DNA of 64,000 bases. Origin: UBA5189 sp040389445. Lineage in GTDB: Bacteria > Chloroflexota > Limnocylindria > Limnocylindrales > CSP1-4. The position numbers and the translations under genes are program-made. This document shows, in pieces, positions 17,449 through 25,561 of this stretch. A model generated the notes under the pieces. That model searched no databases and was not told the origin of the DNA. It saw only the letters and a program-made list of their open reading frames with translations. The stretch's first letter is position 1; each line of letters opens with the position of its first letter. The DNA is taken from assembly GCA_040389445.1 (NCBI GenBank), contig JAZJZX010000004.1, positions 1 to 64,000 on the forward strand, read 5' to 3'.

Positions 17449-18194
17449 CACCCGACGCCTGGGTTACCGCCGGGCCGGCCGAGGGATCGCTGATCGTGTT
17501 CATCCACGGCACGCGCCTGACCCGCGTGTCCTGGGGAGCGGTGGTGGCCCGACTGTCCGACACGTATCGGTGCGTCAGCGTCGATCTGCCGGGCCACGGC
17601 GCGCTCGCCGATGTGCCGTTCTCGCTGGACGCGGCCGCCGCCGTGGTTGAGGCCGCGATCAACGACGCGGGCGGGGGACCGGCGGTGCTGGTGGGCCTGT
17701 CCCTGGGCGGATACGTCGCCATGACCACGGCCGCCCGGTCGCCCGGGCACGTCCGTGGGCTGGTCCTGGCGGGGTCCACGGCCGAGCCGTCCGGGATCAC
17801 GGGCTTCGCGTTCCGACTGTTCGCGTGGGCGCTGGCCGCGGCACCGGAGCGGCGCCTCGACGCGCTCAACACGTGGGTCTTCCGGCGCCGCTATCCAGCC
17901 GAGATCGCGGAGCCGATCGTGGCGGCCGGGTACTGGTCCCAAGGTGGCGCGGCGGCCGTCCGCTCGCTGACGGAGGCGCGGTTCCGGGACCGTCTTCGAG
18001 CCTACGGCGGACCGATCCTGGTGATCAATGGCGGCCTCGATCTGGTCTTCCGGCTCGGCGAGCGATCGTTCCTGCGCGGTATCGGGCAAGTCTCGCGACG
18101 CGTCCTCCCGCTGTCGAGTCACCTGACACCGCTGGACCGTCCGGATGCCTTCGCGAGCGCCGTTCGAACCTTCGTGGAGCGCCTGCCGGCCTGA
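17445..18194 (+). CDS. Alpha/beta-fold hydrolase
   Basis: A 249-residue hydrolase with the oxyanion-hole motif FIHGTRLTR, the VDLPGHG strand, the nucleophile elbow GLSLGG, the acid strand ILVINGGLDLVF, and a late histidine in SSHLTPLDRP. These give a plausible Ser-Asp-His triad. The substrate is unknown. It overlaps the upstream transporter gene by 4 bp (ATGA), which hints that the transporter handles the hydrolase's substrate or product. Confidence 0.83.
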   Translation: MTPDAWVTAGPAEGSLIVFIHGTRLTRVSWGAVVARLSDTYRCVSVDLPGHGALADVPFSLDAAAAVVEAAINDAGGGPAVLVGLSLGGYVAMTTAARSPGHVRGLVLAGSTAEPSGITGFAFRLFAWALAAAPERRLDALNTWVFRRRYPAEIAEPIVAAGYWSQGGAAAVRSLTEARFRDRLRAYGGPILVINGGLDLVFRLGERSFLRGIGQVSRRVLPLSSHLTPLDRPDAFASAVRTFVERLPA

Positions 18195-18263
18195 CCGCAG
18201 CGAGGGTCGGCGAGCCGTCGGGTGGTATCCTCGGGGCTGCCCATCAACCGCCCAAGGGGTGTC

Positions 18264-19145
18264 ATGCGCGTCCGAAAAGCAGTCTTCCCGGCAGCCGGCT
18301 GGGGTACCCGCTTCCTCCCGGCGACCAAGGCGCAGCCCAAGGAAATGCTGCCGCTCGTGGACAAGCCGATCATCCAGTACGCGGTCGAAGAAGCCGTCGC
18401 CGCCGGTATCGAGCAGGTGATCATCGTCACCTCCAGCCAGAAGCGGGCGATCGAGGACCACTTCGACCTCTCCTACGAACTCGAGCATCTGCTCGAGGAG
18501 AAGGGGGAAATCGAGAAGCTCCGCCAGGTGCGCCACATCAGCGACCTCGCCCAGATTGCGTACGTTCGCCAGAAGGAGCAGCTCGGCCTCGGGCATGCGG
18601 TGCTGATGGCGAAGGACCTCATCGGACACGAGCCGTTCGCGGTGCTCCTGCCGGACGACGTGGTGATCGCCGACCGACCCGCCATCGGACAGCTGATCCA
18701 CGCCTATCAGCAGACCCACGGGTCGGTCCTGGCCGTGAGCGAGGTGGCGCCCGACGAGACGTCCAGGTACGGCATCGTGGGCACCGTGGCCGGACCGGAT
18801 GATCACGATCCACGCCTCCGACAGGTGACCAGGGTCGTCGAGAAGCCGGCGCCCGGCACTGCGCCCTCCAATCTCGCGATCATCGGCCGCTACGTCCTGA
18901 CGCCGAAGATCTTCGACAAGCTCGAGCAGACCCAGCGCGGATCGGGGGGAGAAATCCAGCTGACCGATGCCATCGAGGCGCTCATGGCGGAGCAGTCGGT
19001 CTTTGCCTATGAGTTCGAGGGCAGGCGCTACGACGCCGGCACCACGATGGGTTGGCTGAAGGCGACCGTCGAGCTCGCACTCGAGCGCCCCGACCTCGCC
19101 GCCGAACTCCGCGCCCACCTCCGGAGCCTCGAGCTCCAGGGGTAG
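18264..19145 (+). CDS. galU: UTP-glucose-1-phosphate uridylyltransferase
   Basis: A 293-residue nucleotidyltransferase that makes UDP-glucose from UTP and glucose-1-phosphate, feeding cell-surface glycan synthesis. Motifs include FPAAGWGTRFLPATKAQPKEM, PLVDKPIIQYAVEEA, QKEQLGLGHAV, VLLPDDV, ETSRYGIVG, VVEKPAPG and YDAGTTMGWLKA. The ATG at 18264 follows AAGGGG at a good distance, so an upstream in-frame ATG at 18222 is rejected. It is a stand-alone gene between the hydrolase and the kinase. Confidence 0.93.
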   Translation: MRVRKAVFPAAGWGTRFLPATKAQPKEMLPLVDKPIIQYAVEEAVAAGIEQVIIVTSSQKRAIEDHFDLSYELEHLLEEKGEIEKLRQVRHISDLAQIAYVRQKEQLGLGHAVLMAKDLIGHEPFAVLLPDDVVIADRPAIGQLIHAYQQTHGSVLAVSEVAPDETSRYGIVGTVAGPDDHDPRLRQVTRVVEKPAPGTAPSNLAIIGRYVLTPKIFDKLEQTQRGSGGEIQLTDAIEALMAEQSVFAYEFEGRRYDAGTTMGWLKATVELALERPDLAAELRAHLRSLELQG

Positions 19146-19231
19146 CGCGTCGTCACCGTATCGGACGACCCGCCGTCGTACGCTACGATCCGGGCATACG
19201 GCGCTCCGGGCATCGTCATTCGGAGGATTCC

Positions 19232-21031
19232 TTGGCAGAGATCGGCACCGTCCTCGGCGGTCGATACCGACTGATCGAACTGCTCGGGCAGGGCGGGATG
19301 GCCACGATCTATCGCGCCCGGGATGCCCAGCTGGAGCGCGACGTCGCCGTCAAGGTGCTCCGACCGGAGTACGGCCGGGACCCTGATTTCTTTGCCCGGT
19401 TCCGGCAGGAGGCGCAGTCCGCCGCCTCGCTGAATCACCCCGGCGTCGTTGGGGTCTACGACTACGGCACGGATCCCGCCGGCCCGTTCATCATCATGGA
19501 GCTGGTGGACGGCGAGGATCTCGCCTCCATCGTTCGGCGCAGCGGGGCGCTACCGCCGCGGCAGGCGGCCCGGTTGACGTCGCAGATCGCCCGGGCGATT
19601 GCGGCGGCCCATGCCAGCGGCTTCGTGCATCGCGACATCAAGCCGAGCAATGTCCTCGTCACCCGCGAGGGCCGCGTCAAGGTCACCGACTTCGGGATTG
19701 CCCGGGCCATTGCCGAGGCCGCCCTGACGCTCCCCGGCACCACCCTCGGTTCGGTCCACTACTTCAGCCCCGAGCAGGCACGGGGCGAGACGGCCACCCC
19801 GGCTTCGGACATCTACAGCCTCGGCATCGTCCTGTACGAGCTCCTGACGGGACGACGTCCCTGGGACGGCGATTCCGCTGCGGCCATCGCGACGGCCCGG
19901 CTCACGGGACCGGTTCCGAGCCCGTCGGCGGTTCGGAGCGGCATCCCCCCGGCCCTCGAGGCCATCGCACGCAAGGCCATGGCCACGGACGCCGTGGACC
20001 GCTTCGCGTCTGCCGAGGCCATGGCGGATGTCCTCGACCGGTTCCTGGCCGAGCAGTCTGCCGGCGCGGCTGCGTCGTCGGCGGGTGCCGCAGCATCGCC
20101 GGTCGTCGGTGCCGCCGGTGCGGCCGGGTCGGCCGGTGCCGCGGCGATCGGGGCGGCTGGGGCGGCTGGTGCGGCCGCCATCGGCGGGGCAGCGGCACCC
20201 GGCCCGGCCGGGGCCGATGCGACTTTGGCCGGAACCGCACGACCCAACCCCGGCGCACGGGTTCCCTACGCCCCTGATGCGTACGCCGGGGCCGGGGATC
20301 GGTCGCGCCCGATGGGTGCCGGACGCCGGAAACCGGACGACGATCCCGACGATGGGGATCGCGACGACGGTGGGACCAGCCCGTGGCTGTGGATTTCCGG
20401 CCTCCTCGCAATCGTCATCCTCGGGCTCGCGGCGTTCCTCCTCTTCCGGCTCCTCAACAGCACGCCGACGCCGGGTCCGGAGCAGGTCGTGGTGCCGAAT
20501 CTCGTGGGCATGACCTTCGACCAGGCACAGGCGGCTGCGGACAAGGACGGACTCAAGGTCGTGCGGGCGGACTTCCAGCCGAGCGACCAGCCCGCCGACA
20601 CGGTGATCGCCCAGGACCCGGGTGCCGGCGGGACCGTGGACAGCGGCACGACCATCAAACTGACGCTCGCGCAGGGCGATCAGCCGGTGGCCGTGCCCGA
20701 TCTTCGGGGCAAGTCGGAATCCGAGGCGCTCAACCTGATCGCGGCCGCCAAGCTCAAGATCGGCACCCGCACGGAGGCCTTCGACGCCTTCATCCCGATC
20801 GGGGCGGTGGTCAGCCAGGATCCCGGACCGGGCCAGCTCGTGATCCAGGACCTTGCCGTCAACTACGTGATCTCGAAGGGTCCCGAGCCGACCCCATCGC
20901 CGACGCCGACCCCATCGCCGACGCCATCGCCGACACCGGTACCCACGCCGGCACCCACGCCGACGCCGGTACCCACGCCGGCACCCACCCCGACGCCCGC
21001 ACCAACGGATACCCCCACACCCTCAGCCTGA
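19232..21031 (+). CDS. PASTA-type Ser/Thr protein kinase (PknB-like)
   Basis: A 599-residue membrane kinase. The cytoplasmic domain has the glycine loop GQGGMA, Lys41 in VAVKVL, the catalytic HRDIKPSN (His133-Asp135), DFG and a Ser/Thr-rich activation segment. An Ala/Gly repeat linker (roughly 275-330) leads to one transmembrane helix (WISGLLAIVILGLAAFLLF). Two extracellular PASTA repeats follow (VPNLVGMTFDQAQ and VPDLRGKSESEAL), with a Pro/Thr tail. PASTA domains usually sense peptidoglycan fragments. The TTG at 19232 is chosen because CGGAGG lies six bases upstream and the kinase domain begins there. Confidence 0.9.
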   Translation: MAEIGTVLGGRYRLIELLGQGGMATIYRARDAQLERDVAVKVLRPEYGRDPDFFARFRQEAQSAASLNHPGVVGVYDYGTDPAGPFIIMELVDGEDLASIVRRSGALPPRQAARLTSQIARAIAAAHASGFVHRDIKPSNVLVTREGRVKVTDFGIARAIAEAALTLPGTTLGSVHYFSPEQARGETATPASDIYSLGIVLYELLTGRRPWDGDSAAAIATARLTGPVPSPSAVRSGIPPALEAIARKAMATDAVDRFASAEAMADVLDRFLAEQSAGAAASSAGAAASPVVGAAGAAGSAGAAAIGAAGAAGAAAIGGAAAPGPAGADATLAGTARPNPGARVPYAPDAYAGAGDRSRPMGAGRRKPDDDPDDGDRDDGGTSPWLWISGLLAIVILGLAAFLLFRLLNSTPTPGPEQVVVPNLVGMTFDQAQAAADKDGLKVVRADFQPSDQPADTVIAQDPGAGGTVDSGTTIKLTLAQGDQPVAVPDLRGKSESEALNLIAAAKLKIGTRTEAFDAFIPIGAVVSQDPGPGQLVIQDLAVNYVISKGPEPTPSPTPTPSPTPSPTPVPTPAPTPTPVPTPAPTPTPAPTDTPTPSA

Positions 21032-21075
21032 CCACGGTCGGCACTTGCGCCTGTTCGGTCAGGCCGGAGCGCTGC

Positions 21076-21165
21076 CACCGGCCACGCGCCACCGGCCACC
21101 GGCCACCGGCCACCGGCCGCGTGCCGGCCACGCGCCACCGGCCACCGGCCGCGTGCCGGCCACGC
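21076..21165. repeat. CACCGGC-rich tandem repeats
   Basis: About 90 bp downstream of the kinase gene consist of CCACCGGC units. A longer block containing CCGCGTGCCGGCCACGC is present twice. GCCGGC and GGCCACCGGCC cores make it partly self-complementary. There are no unique spacers. Confidence 0.8.
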
Positions 21166-21184
21166 TCGTGATGGAGGCCGCTAC

Positions 21185-21751
21185 CTAGCGATCAAGCTCC
21201 CCGAACAGGGTCACCCGATTGGTCCAGCGGTCTGCGACCACCAGATCGGGAACTGGATCGGCAAGACCGCCCGCGGCGGAGGCAAGACCGCTGGCGGCGG
21301 CCAAACCGCCCGCGCCGGCAATACCGCCCGCGGCGGAGGCAAGACCGCCCGCGCCGGCGGAGGCAAGACCGCCCGCGCCGGCGGCAGCGAGACCGCTCGC
21401 GGCACCCACGACGATCGGCGTCCCGTTCGCCGCGCCGGCCTGCCGATCGCGACCGAGTTCCACCGGCACGAAGTCACGGACGTTCTCGGGATCGAGCCGC
21501 CGCGCGTGAGGCATCGCCGCGGCGACGGGCGCTTCGGGCGTCGGGGCAACCCCGGCCTCCCAGCAGCCGCGGTGCTCGGTCCCCGCCAGGGGAAGGCGTC
21601 TTCGATCGAGGCCGCAGAACCCCACCTGCGCTGCCACGCTCCGTCGGAAATGGCGGCACGTCGAACAGGTGGTCGACGATCGATGGCAGACCCAGCAGCG
21701 GGCGGTCTCCGCCTGGGGCGTGGCGCAGTGGGGGCACCGCCACATGGACAT
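21185..21751 (-). CDS. Zinc-ribbon protein with Ala/Gly repeat region
   Basis: About 188 residues. The N-terminal third is cysteine-rich: CPHC, CWVC, CSTCRHF and GFCGLDRRR...GCW, enough ligands for two zinc sites. The last half contains a run of Gly/Ala repeats (GLAAAGAGGLASAGAGG...) encoded by repetitive DNA, before an LVVADRWTNRVTLFGELD end. Three close ATGs compete for the start; 21751 is given. Function unknown. Confidence 0.55.
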   Translation of the reverse strand: MSMWRCPHCATPQAETARCWVCHRSSTTCSTCRHFRRSVAAQVGFCGLDRRRLPLAGTEHRGCWEAGVAPTPEAPVAAAMPHARRLDPENVRDFVPVELGRDRQAGAANGTPIVVGAASGLAAAGAGGLASAGAGGLASAAGGIAGAGGLAAASGLASAAGGLADPVPDLVVADRWTNRVTLFGELDR

Positions 21752-21796
21752 GCCCGCATGGTAGCTGCGCATGCAAGGCCCGTCGAGGTCCCGGTG

Positions 21797-22276
21797 TCAC
21801 GGACGGACGAAGTCACCGATGTTGACGATCCGCAGCGGGGCGACGGTTGATCCCAGCATCGCCGGCCAGGCGCGATCGTTCGTGACCAGGACTTCGGCGC
21901 CATCCTCGATCGCGGTCCCGACGACGATCGCGTCGGGCATCGCGAGGCCCGTCCCCGCCCGGACGCGCGCGGCCGTCCGGGCGATCATGTACGAGACGTC
22001 GACCAACCGAATCGAGCCGAAGAATCGTAGGAACGACTCGACGCTCGCGACCGACGCATCGCCGGCCCGAAACGGCCTGACGAGCAGTTCGGCCGCGGTG
22101 AGGGTCGAGAGGACGCCGGTGTTTCGACCCGCGTTGAGGCAACCGTCGAAGATCCAGGTGGCGGCTTCGCTCACGACCTCCGTTCCGGCGAGATACGCCA
22201 GGGTGACCGAGGCATCGAGCGCGATCACGGCTGAGACTGGCACCGCTCGCTCGAGCCCGGCGTAATCGACCGTCAT
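21797..22276 (-). CDS. PIN-domain toxin (VapC-like ribonuclease)
   Basis: The 159-residue PIN domain has its acidic residues in place: ALDASVTLAYL (first Asp), TAAELLVRP (Glu), MPDAIVVGTA (Asp) and LVTNDRAW (the conserved TND). Such proteins are Mg2+-dependent RNases that act as toxins. Its ATG overlaps the stop of the upstream DUF433/AbrB-type gene by 4 bp, the usual antitoxin-toxin coupling. Confidence 0.83.
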   Translation of the reverse strand: MTVDYAGLERAVPVSAVIALDASVTLAYLAGTEVVSEAATWIFDGCLNAGRNTGVLSTLTAAELLVRPFRAGDASVASVESFLRFFGSIRLVDVSYMIARTAARVRAGTGLAMPDAIVVGTAIEDGAEVLVTNDRAWPAMLGSTVAPLRIVNIGDFVRP

Positions 22277-22824
22277 CGCCAGCCGGTCCGCTCCTCGGCC
22301 AGGGCCGCGGCGGGATCCCCGTACACGTCACGCAGGGCGCCGGCATAGCTCGTGCGGAGCCGATGCAGGTGAACCGTGTCCGGATCCGCAGGGTCGATCT
22401 CGACGGCGAACCGCTCCCCTTCCGCCAGCCCACCAGCCTGGACGATCAATTCCGGGAGGGTCAGCTGGTTTCGTCCTCTGAGCCTCGCCTCGACAATCAC
22501 ACTGCTGCCTGTCATGTGCGAATGATCGACCATCGATCGCACCATGTCAATGCCGGACGAGCGCCTCCGCGGAGCCGGTTGGCTAGGAAGCTTGGGCGTG
22601 GTCCGAGGAACGGTGGCGATGCTGCGCTCGCGAGTTGCCGCGTAGGCAAGCACCGCGAGGACATCATTAGCGGCGAGCGGAGGGAAATCGGCCACGATCT
22701 GGTCGACGGTCATGCCCGCCGCCAAGTATGAAAGCACGTCGTCTACGGTGATCCGGAGACCGCGGATGACCGGCTTGCCGCCGCGCTTGCCCGGCTCGAT
22801 GGTCATGATCCCCTGATAGTCCAC
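22273..22824 (-). CDS. Antitoxin with DUF433 and AbrB-like domains
   Basis: About 183 residues in one frame. The N-terminal half is a DUF433 domain (GKPVIRGLRITVDDVLSYL, GMTVDQIVADFPPL, DVLAVLAYA). After a Pro/Ser/Arg linker comes an AbrB/SpoVT-like swapped-hairpin segment (ARLRGRNQLTLPELIVQAGGL) and a C-terminal toxin-binding tail. Most antitoxins have one such domain, so this looks like a fusion. An internal ATG at 22515 could make the AbrB half alone. Candidate starts are GTG 22824 (used), ATG 22869 and ATG 22806. It is coupled to the PIN toxin. Confidence 0.65.
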   Translation of the reverse strand: MDYQGIMTIEPGKRGGKPVIRGLRITVDDVLSYLAAGMTVDQIVADFPPLAANDVLAVLAYAATRERSIATVPRTTPKLPSQPAPRRRSSGIDMVRSMVDHSHMTGSSVIVEARLRGRNQLTLPELIVQAGGLAEGERFAVEIDPADPDTVHLHRLRTSYAGALRDVYGDPAAALAEERTGWR

Positions 22825-22866
22825 GGCTCCACCGTAGACCCCGACTGGATGATCGCCAACGGTCCT

Positions 22867-22910
22867 CATCCAGCGACCCTACCCGCCGTCGCTCAACCAG
22901 CGCTTATGCG
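22867..22910. repeat. 44-bp imperfect direct repeat, left copy
   Basis: CATCCAGCGACC followed at the same offset (21 bp) by GTCGCTCAACC is shared with 23606-23649. About 33 of 44 positions match. The two copies bracket the DUF2442-DUF4160 gene pair. Confidence 0.55.
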
Positions 22911-22976
22911 CTAGCTGAACAGCTCGGCGTCCGGCCCGGCGCAGCTCGGCGTCCGGCGCGAATCCTTGCCAGGCGG

Positions 22977-23279
22977 CTAGCGAGACGAACGACTGGGCGA
23001 ACGCGGTCGCAGGAACGGTTCAGGGCTGCGGCCGCTCTCGGCTGGATCGGGCCCGTCCCAGATGAGTGTCTCTGGTGCGATGTCGAGATTGCCCGGCCAG
23101 ACGACCGTCCCGTACCGCGCGCGGACGCGGCGGAAAAGCGCGTCGTCGGAGCGCAAGCGATCGAACACAGGGCCCCAGAGCAGGTCCTGGACGTCCCGCT
23201 CCACAACGGCACCGTTTGTCAAGGTCAGGCGGAGCCGTCGACCTTCGAGCGGCTCGGCACTTTGAACGCGAAGCAACAT
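22977..23279 (-). CDS. DUF2442 protein
   Basis: About 100 residues, starting MLLRVQSAEPLEGRRLRLTL and continuing NGAVVERDVQDLLWGPVFD and the WPGNLDIAPETLIWDG motif typical of DUF2442. It follows the DUF4160 gene by about 11 bp. The two families are often adjacent in genomes and are suspected toxin-antitoxin partners, though their mechanism is not established as far as I know. The C-terminus is Pro/Ser/Arg-rich. Confidence 0.75.
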   Translation of the reverse strand: MLLRVQSAEPLEGRRLRLTLTNGAVVERDVQDLLWGPVFDRLRSDDALFRRVRARYGTVVWPGNLDIAPETLIWDGPDPAESGRSPEPFLRPRSPSRSSR

Positions 23280-23290
23280 CACACCGGATG

Positions 23291-23551
23291 CTATCGCAGG
23301 GGTGCGATGCGATTCAATGGACGGTTCGATCTGGCCAGTTCCCAGTCCGCCCAGAGTTCTTCCACATGGAGCGATGCCCACTCCACAACCAATGCATGCG
23401 CGCGCGACGAAAGCCGACCTCTGACGATCGCCATCGTGTCGAACGCGACCACGACCTCCATTCCCGCGTGACGAGCGTGGAAGTGGGGCGGGACATGATC
23501 ATCGACGTACATCTGAATGACGATGCCAAAGAACCGCGACACCTCGGGCAT
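23291..23551 (-). CDS. DUF4160 protein
   Basis: An 86-residue protein beginning MPEVSRFFGIVIQMYVDDHV and continuing PPHFHARHAG, the signature of DUF4160, then a SSRAHALVVEWASLHVEEL helix. It is the upstream member of a DUF4160-DUF2442 pair and probably cotranscribed with it. A second pair lies at 25053-25561 on the other strand. Confidence 0.8.
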   Translation of the reverse strand: MPEVSRFFGIVIQMYVDDHVPPHFHARHAGMEVVVAFDTMAIVRGRLSSRAHALVVEWASLHVEELWADWELARSNRPLNRIAPLR

Positions 23552-23605
23552 CGCCCGACCCTACCGGCCGGCGCTTGGCTGCGACTCACCTTGGAGTTAC
23601 GACAT

Positions 23606-23649
23606 CATCCAGCGACCTTAGGTGTGGTCGCTCAACCGCCACTTACTCG
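23606..23649. repeat. 44-bp imperfect direct repeat, right copy
   Basis: The second copy of the repeat at 22867-22910, in the same orientation, lies just upstream of the Rieske oxygenase gene. It marks the right edge of the DUF4160-DUF2442 segment. Confidence 0.55.
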
Positions 23650-23713
23650 GCCGACGCGCCTCCCGGCTCGCAATCACTGCACGGGCAGTCTTCCCGGGTC
23701 GATACTGGCGCCC

Positions 23714-24826
23714 ATGGACATCCACCTCGACGCCTCTGGCGAGTCGCGGCTGCACCAGGCGCTGCGGCGGTGCTGGCACCCGGTGGTGCGGGTCGATGAG
23801 CTCGATGCCGCAGGGGGGCGCCCGCTCCCCGTGACCCTGCTCGACGAGCAGCTCGTGGTCGTGCGGCTGGGCGATGACATCGTGTGCTTCCCGGACCTGT
23901 GCGTCCATCGCGGGACGGCGCTGAGCCTCGGCTGGGTGGACGACGGGTCACAGCCCGCCCCGGATGGGAGCGGCACGGTTGGCGAGCCGTGCCTCGTGTG
24001 CGCCTACCACGGCTGGAGCTACGACCGGCGCGGGATCGTGCGGCGGATCCCGGCCGTCCACGGCCGGTCGATCCCGACGCGGGCCCGGGTCGAGCGCTTC
24101 GCGACGGCGGTCGCGGTCGGCCTCGTGTGGGTGCTGCTGGAACCCGGGCCCGGCGGCTGGGAGGCGCCCGAGGCCGCCTGGCCCCTCCCCGATGCCTCGA
24201 CCTGGTGGGGCGGCGAGGGCATCCGGACGATCCCGATCGAGACCTACGACTGGGCCTGCTCGGCGGCCCGGCGGGTCGAGAACTTCGTCGACTTCAGCCA
24301 CTTCCCGTGGGTCCACGAGGGCATCCTCGGCGATCGGGGCAAGCCGCTCAGCCCCGAGCACGAGGTCCGCGACGACGGGACGACGATCTCGTTCGATATC
24401 GCCCTCGAGGAGCCGCAGGCCTCGGTCAAGGGCGACGCCGCGCCCGGCGACAAGGTCCAGCGCGACCCGACGACCTACACGCTCCACCTGCCGCTGTCCG
24501 TGACCCTCGACCAGCGCCTGCCGCCGTCGGCCGATCGACCCGAGGGCCATCGGTTCGTGCTGTTCGTGGCCGTGGCGCCGCTGTCGGCCCGGAGCTGCCG
24601 GTCGTTCACCTGGAACGCCCGGACCTACAAGCTCGAGCCCGAGGCCGACGCCGAGCTCGCCGCCTTCCAGGCGGTCATCCTCGACCAGGACCGCCCGATC
24701 GCCGAGTCACAGCGCCCGGAGGCGCTCCCGGTGGATCTCAGCGCGGAGCTGCATATCGCGGGGCCGGATCGGGCGTCGATCGCGTATCGGCGGCGGTTGG
24801 CCGAGCTGGCCGATGGTAGGAGCTGA
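23714..24826 (+). CDS. Rieske non-heme iron oxygenase, alpha subunit
   Basis: A 370-residue oxygenase. The Rieske [2Fe-2S] ligands are Cys63/His65 (CVHRG) and Cys96/His99 (CAYHGW). The catalytic domain carries ENFVDFSHFPWVHEG, giving Asp193, His196 and His201 for the mononuclear iron and its electron path. It resembles VanA/PobA-type monooxygenases acting on aromatic or similar substrates, but the substrate cannot be read. No reductase or ferredoxin gene is nearby, so electrons must come from elsewhere. It sits alone between two DUF4160-DUF2442 pairs. The ATG at 23714 is the natural start. Confidence 0.85.
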   Translation: MDIHLDASGESRLHQALRRCWHPVVRVDELDAAGGRPLPVTLLDEQLVVVRLGDDIVCFPDLCVHRGTALSLGWVDDGSQPAPDGSGTVGEPCLVCAYHGWSYDRRGIVRRIPAVHGRSIPTRARVERFATAVAVGLVWVLLEPGPGGWEAPEAAWPLPDASTWWGGEGIRTIPIETYDWACSAARRVENFVDFSHFPWVHEGILGDRGKPLSPEHEVRDDGTTISFDIALEEPQASVKGDAAPGDKVQRDPTTYTLHLPLSVTLDQRLPPSADRPEGHRFVLFVAVAPLSARSCRSFTWNARTYKLEPEADAELAAFQAVILDQDRPIAESQRPEALPVDLSAELHIAGPDRASIAYRRRLAELADGRS

Positions 24827-24862
24827 GTCCGGGCACGCGTCGCCGGGCATGACCGTAATCCA

Positions 24863-24928
24863 CTCGAGCCCCACAACGAGCATCGGGCCGTCCGACTCGG
24901 CGACGACGGCCGGGCGGACCTCGATGAC
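24863..24928 (-). pseudogene. HNH endonuclease gene remnant
   Basis: This 66-bp stretch is highly similar in DNA to the 3' region of the three HNH genes to the right. On the minus strand it still reads VIEVRPAVVAESDGPMLVVG, matching VIEVRPSVLAESDGPMLVVG there. Flanking sequence has no further similarity and there is no start codon. It is a fossil fragment of the repeated HNH element. Confidence 0.75.
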
Positions 24929-25052
24929 GCTGGGCGCGCGGTGCGCACCCGTCCCGCCGATTCCGCGACCCTGGTGGTGCGGCGATGATCGACAGATGAG
25001 GGCCGACCGATTCCTTTGGCGCCCGCCGTCCCCGCACGTCGCGAGGACCCCT

Positions 25053-25292
25053 GTGCCGACGCTTCTCCGCGCTGGTCCGTACCGGCTGTTCATGTTCATG
25101 TCCGACTGCGTCGAACCCCACCACGTCCACGTCGAGGGAAACGACGGTCTGGCCAAGTTCTGGCTGAGGCCGGTTTCCCTTGCCGAGCACGTCGGGTACA
25201 GTCCTCGCGAACTCCACCGGATCAGGAGGGTCGTCGAGGGCGACCGAGCCGTTCTGATCCAGGCTATCGACACCGTCTGCGAGCGAGCGTAG
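25053..25292 (+). CDS. DUF4160 protein, second copy
   Basis: A 79-residue protein (VPTLLRAGPYRLFMFMSDCV, then EPHHVHVEG and FWLRPVSLAEHVGYSPREL) that fits the DUF4160 pattern better than its counterpart at 23291. The GTG at 25053 has GAGG upstream and matches the usual family N-terminus. Upstream in-frame sequence includes the HNH remnant region and is not coding. The DUF2442 gene follows after 2 bp. Confidence 0.78.
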   Translation: MPTLLRAGPYRLFMFMSDCVEPHHVHVEGNDGLAKFWLRPVSLAEHVGYSPRELHRIRRVVEGDRAVLIQAIDTVCERA

Positions 25293-25294
25293 CG

Positions 25295-25561
25295 ATGACA
25301 CCACCGACCATCAAGGCGATCCGGGCGATCGACGATCGGCTGATCTTCGAGCTGGACCAGGACCGTGAGGTGAGCCTTCCGGTCTCGGCATCGGCTCGCC
25401 TCGCGAAGGCGACGCAGGCGGAACGCGAGCACTGGACGATCGGGCCGCGCGGAATTTCCGTGCACTGGCCCGATGTCGACGAGGACATCGCGATCTGGGA
25501 GGTTCTCGGGATCGCGGAGGACGCCTACCTGCGGTCGCTCCGCGAGGCGCCCGTCAGCTGA
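25295..25561 (+). CDS. DUF2442 protein, second copy
   Basis: An 88-residue DUF2442 protein: IKAIRAIDDRLIFELDQDREVSLP, then ATQAEREHWTIGPRGISVHW, PDVDEDIAIWEVLG. It starts 2 bp after the DUF4160 stop, so translation is coupled. Its 3' end overlaps by 37 bp the end of the convergent HTH remnant. Confidence 0.8.
   Translation: MTPPTIKAIRAIDDRLIFELDQDREVSLPVSASARLAKATQAEREHWTIGPRGISVHWPDVDEDIAIWEVLGIAEDAYLRSLREAPVS

Noticed and set aside
15046..17451. 801-codon open frame on the minus strand
   Set aside because: It runs antisense to the two membrane-protein genes and the transporter, which have clear families, motifs and overlapping starts. Its translation is Arg/Glu/Gly-rich without domains, as expected from high-GC antisense.
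17031..19118. 695-codon open frame on the minus strand
   Set aside because: Antisense to the transporter, hydrolase and galU genes. No domain visible.
22867..23649. Integron attC sites
   Set aside because: The repeats lack the paired inverted core sites of attC, and no integrase gene is in the window.
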